Below, piece after piece: positions 63,933 through 64,000 of a stretch of DNA of 64,000 bases. This stretch comes from a virus: positions 1-64,000 of the IMG/VR virus record IMGVR_UViG_3300032087_004763. The stretch is one strand, 5' to 3'. A program made the position numbers and the translations under genes. Every line of letters begins with the position of its first letter. Within the stretch, counting starts at the first letter, position 1. The notes beneath the pieces were generated by a model that was not told where the DNA came from, ran no database searches, and saw only the letters and a list, made by a program, of their open reading frames with translations.

Positions 63933-64000
63933 CAGCTTATCTCCTCATAAGAACAAACTGCTTCAATATCTCCGTTTGCGCTCGCGGTAAGCTTTAGCGA
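63932..64000 (-). CDS. Partial virion protein, C-terminus only
   Basis: The last 22 codons, SLKLTASANGDIEAVCSYEEIS, are present; the rest lies beyond the window. The TGA overlaps the next ATG (TGATG). The ending is typical of fibre/virion proteins found next to the polyglycine gene in marine phages. Confidence 0.6.
   Translation of the reverse strand, partial: SLKLTASANGDIEAVCSYEEIS

Noticed and set aside
1-64000. CRISPR arrays, insertion sequences, rRNA and tRNA genes
   Set aside because: No regularly spaced repeats, IS-like inverted repeats with transposase, or tRNA cloverleafs were found by eye other than the tRNA-like domain of the tmRNA.

Overview
This window is a segment of a T4-like (Straboviridae/Kyanoviridae-type) myovirus genome, most likely a marine phage of an alphaproteobacterium. 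The T4 core is unmistakable: RNase H, NrdA/NrdB, gp41, UvsX, gp43, RegA, gp62, gp44, gp45, gp46, gp47, gp55, UvsW, UvsY, gp19-type tube protein, gp23, gp22, gp21 and gp67. Small proteins and virion proteins have the flavour of marine T4-like phages. The host guess rests mainly on a phage-borne, circularly permuted (two-piece) tmRNA whose tag reads ANDDVYALAA, the alphaproteobacterial style. I see no photosynthesis genes and no tRNA genes. Base composition is moderate to low GC, and genes are packed with ATGA/TAATG overlaps.

Layout. (1) 1-6302, minus strand: RNase H, nuclease-like and Zn-ribbon small proteins, nrdB, an unknown gene, and nrdA carrying an inserted glutaredoxin domain. (2) 6354-18775, minus strand: a long late operon behind a TATAAATA late promoter. 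It encodes basic, low-complexity, virion-type proteins, several with a shared T4 internal-protein-like N-terminus, and ends with an overlapping spanin pair. (3) 18822-22640, minus: small early genes, an LPP20-type lipoprotein, a DUF932-type protein, and the permuted tmRNA. (4) 22713-26884, plus: the only rightward block, behind a late promoter, with exported and membrane proteins, a thermonuclease and a DUF1353-type protein. (5) 26781-31845, minus: a tiled run of microproteins, then gcvH and thyX. (6) 31842-44696, minus: replication and DNA-modification genes (gp41, uvsX, a pyrophosphorylase-like protein, class II aldolase, PLP-type enzyme, GDSH protein, UDG-like protein, dCMP deaminase, dCMP hydroxymethylase, DUF1599-like protein, primase-like protein, MazG-like protein, DNA polymerase). 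(7) 44752-57779, minus: peroxiredoxin, M15 endolysin, Hsp20, RegA-62-44-45-46-47-55, UvsW and UvsY, interrupted by homing-endonuclease-type genes. (8) 57792-64000, minus: tube protein, capsid, scaffold, protease, core protein and a polyglycine fibre-type protein.

How it fits together. Early/middle genes sit behind about fourteen near-identical promoters (TGTACA or TTTACT, 16-17 bp, TATAAT). Late genes sit behind TATAAATA boxes, consistent with the gp55 late sigma factor encoded here and the gp45 clamp that activates it in T4. Nucleotide supply (NrdAB, ThyX, dCMP deaminase, dCMP hydroxymethylase, MazG-like enzymes) feeds replication. The adjacent aldolase/PLP/pyrophosphorylase cluster suggests DNA hypermodified beyond hydroxymethylcytosine. 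GcvH beside ThyX suggests the phage boosts methylene-tetrahydrofolate, the one-carbon donor used by both ThyX and the hydroxymethylase.

Many genes shorter than 60 codons were found by reading the gaps by eye. Start codons were chosen from Shine-Dalgarno spacing and stop/start overlaps; the alternatives are given in the entries.
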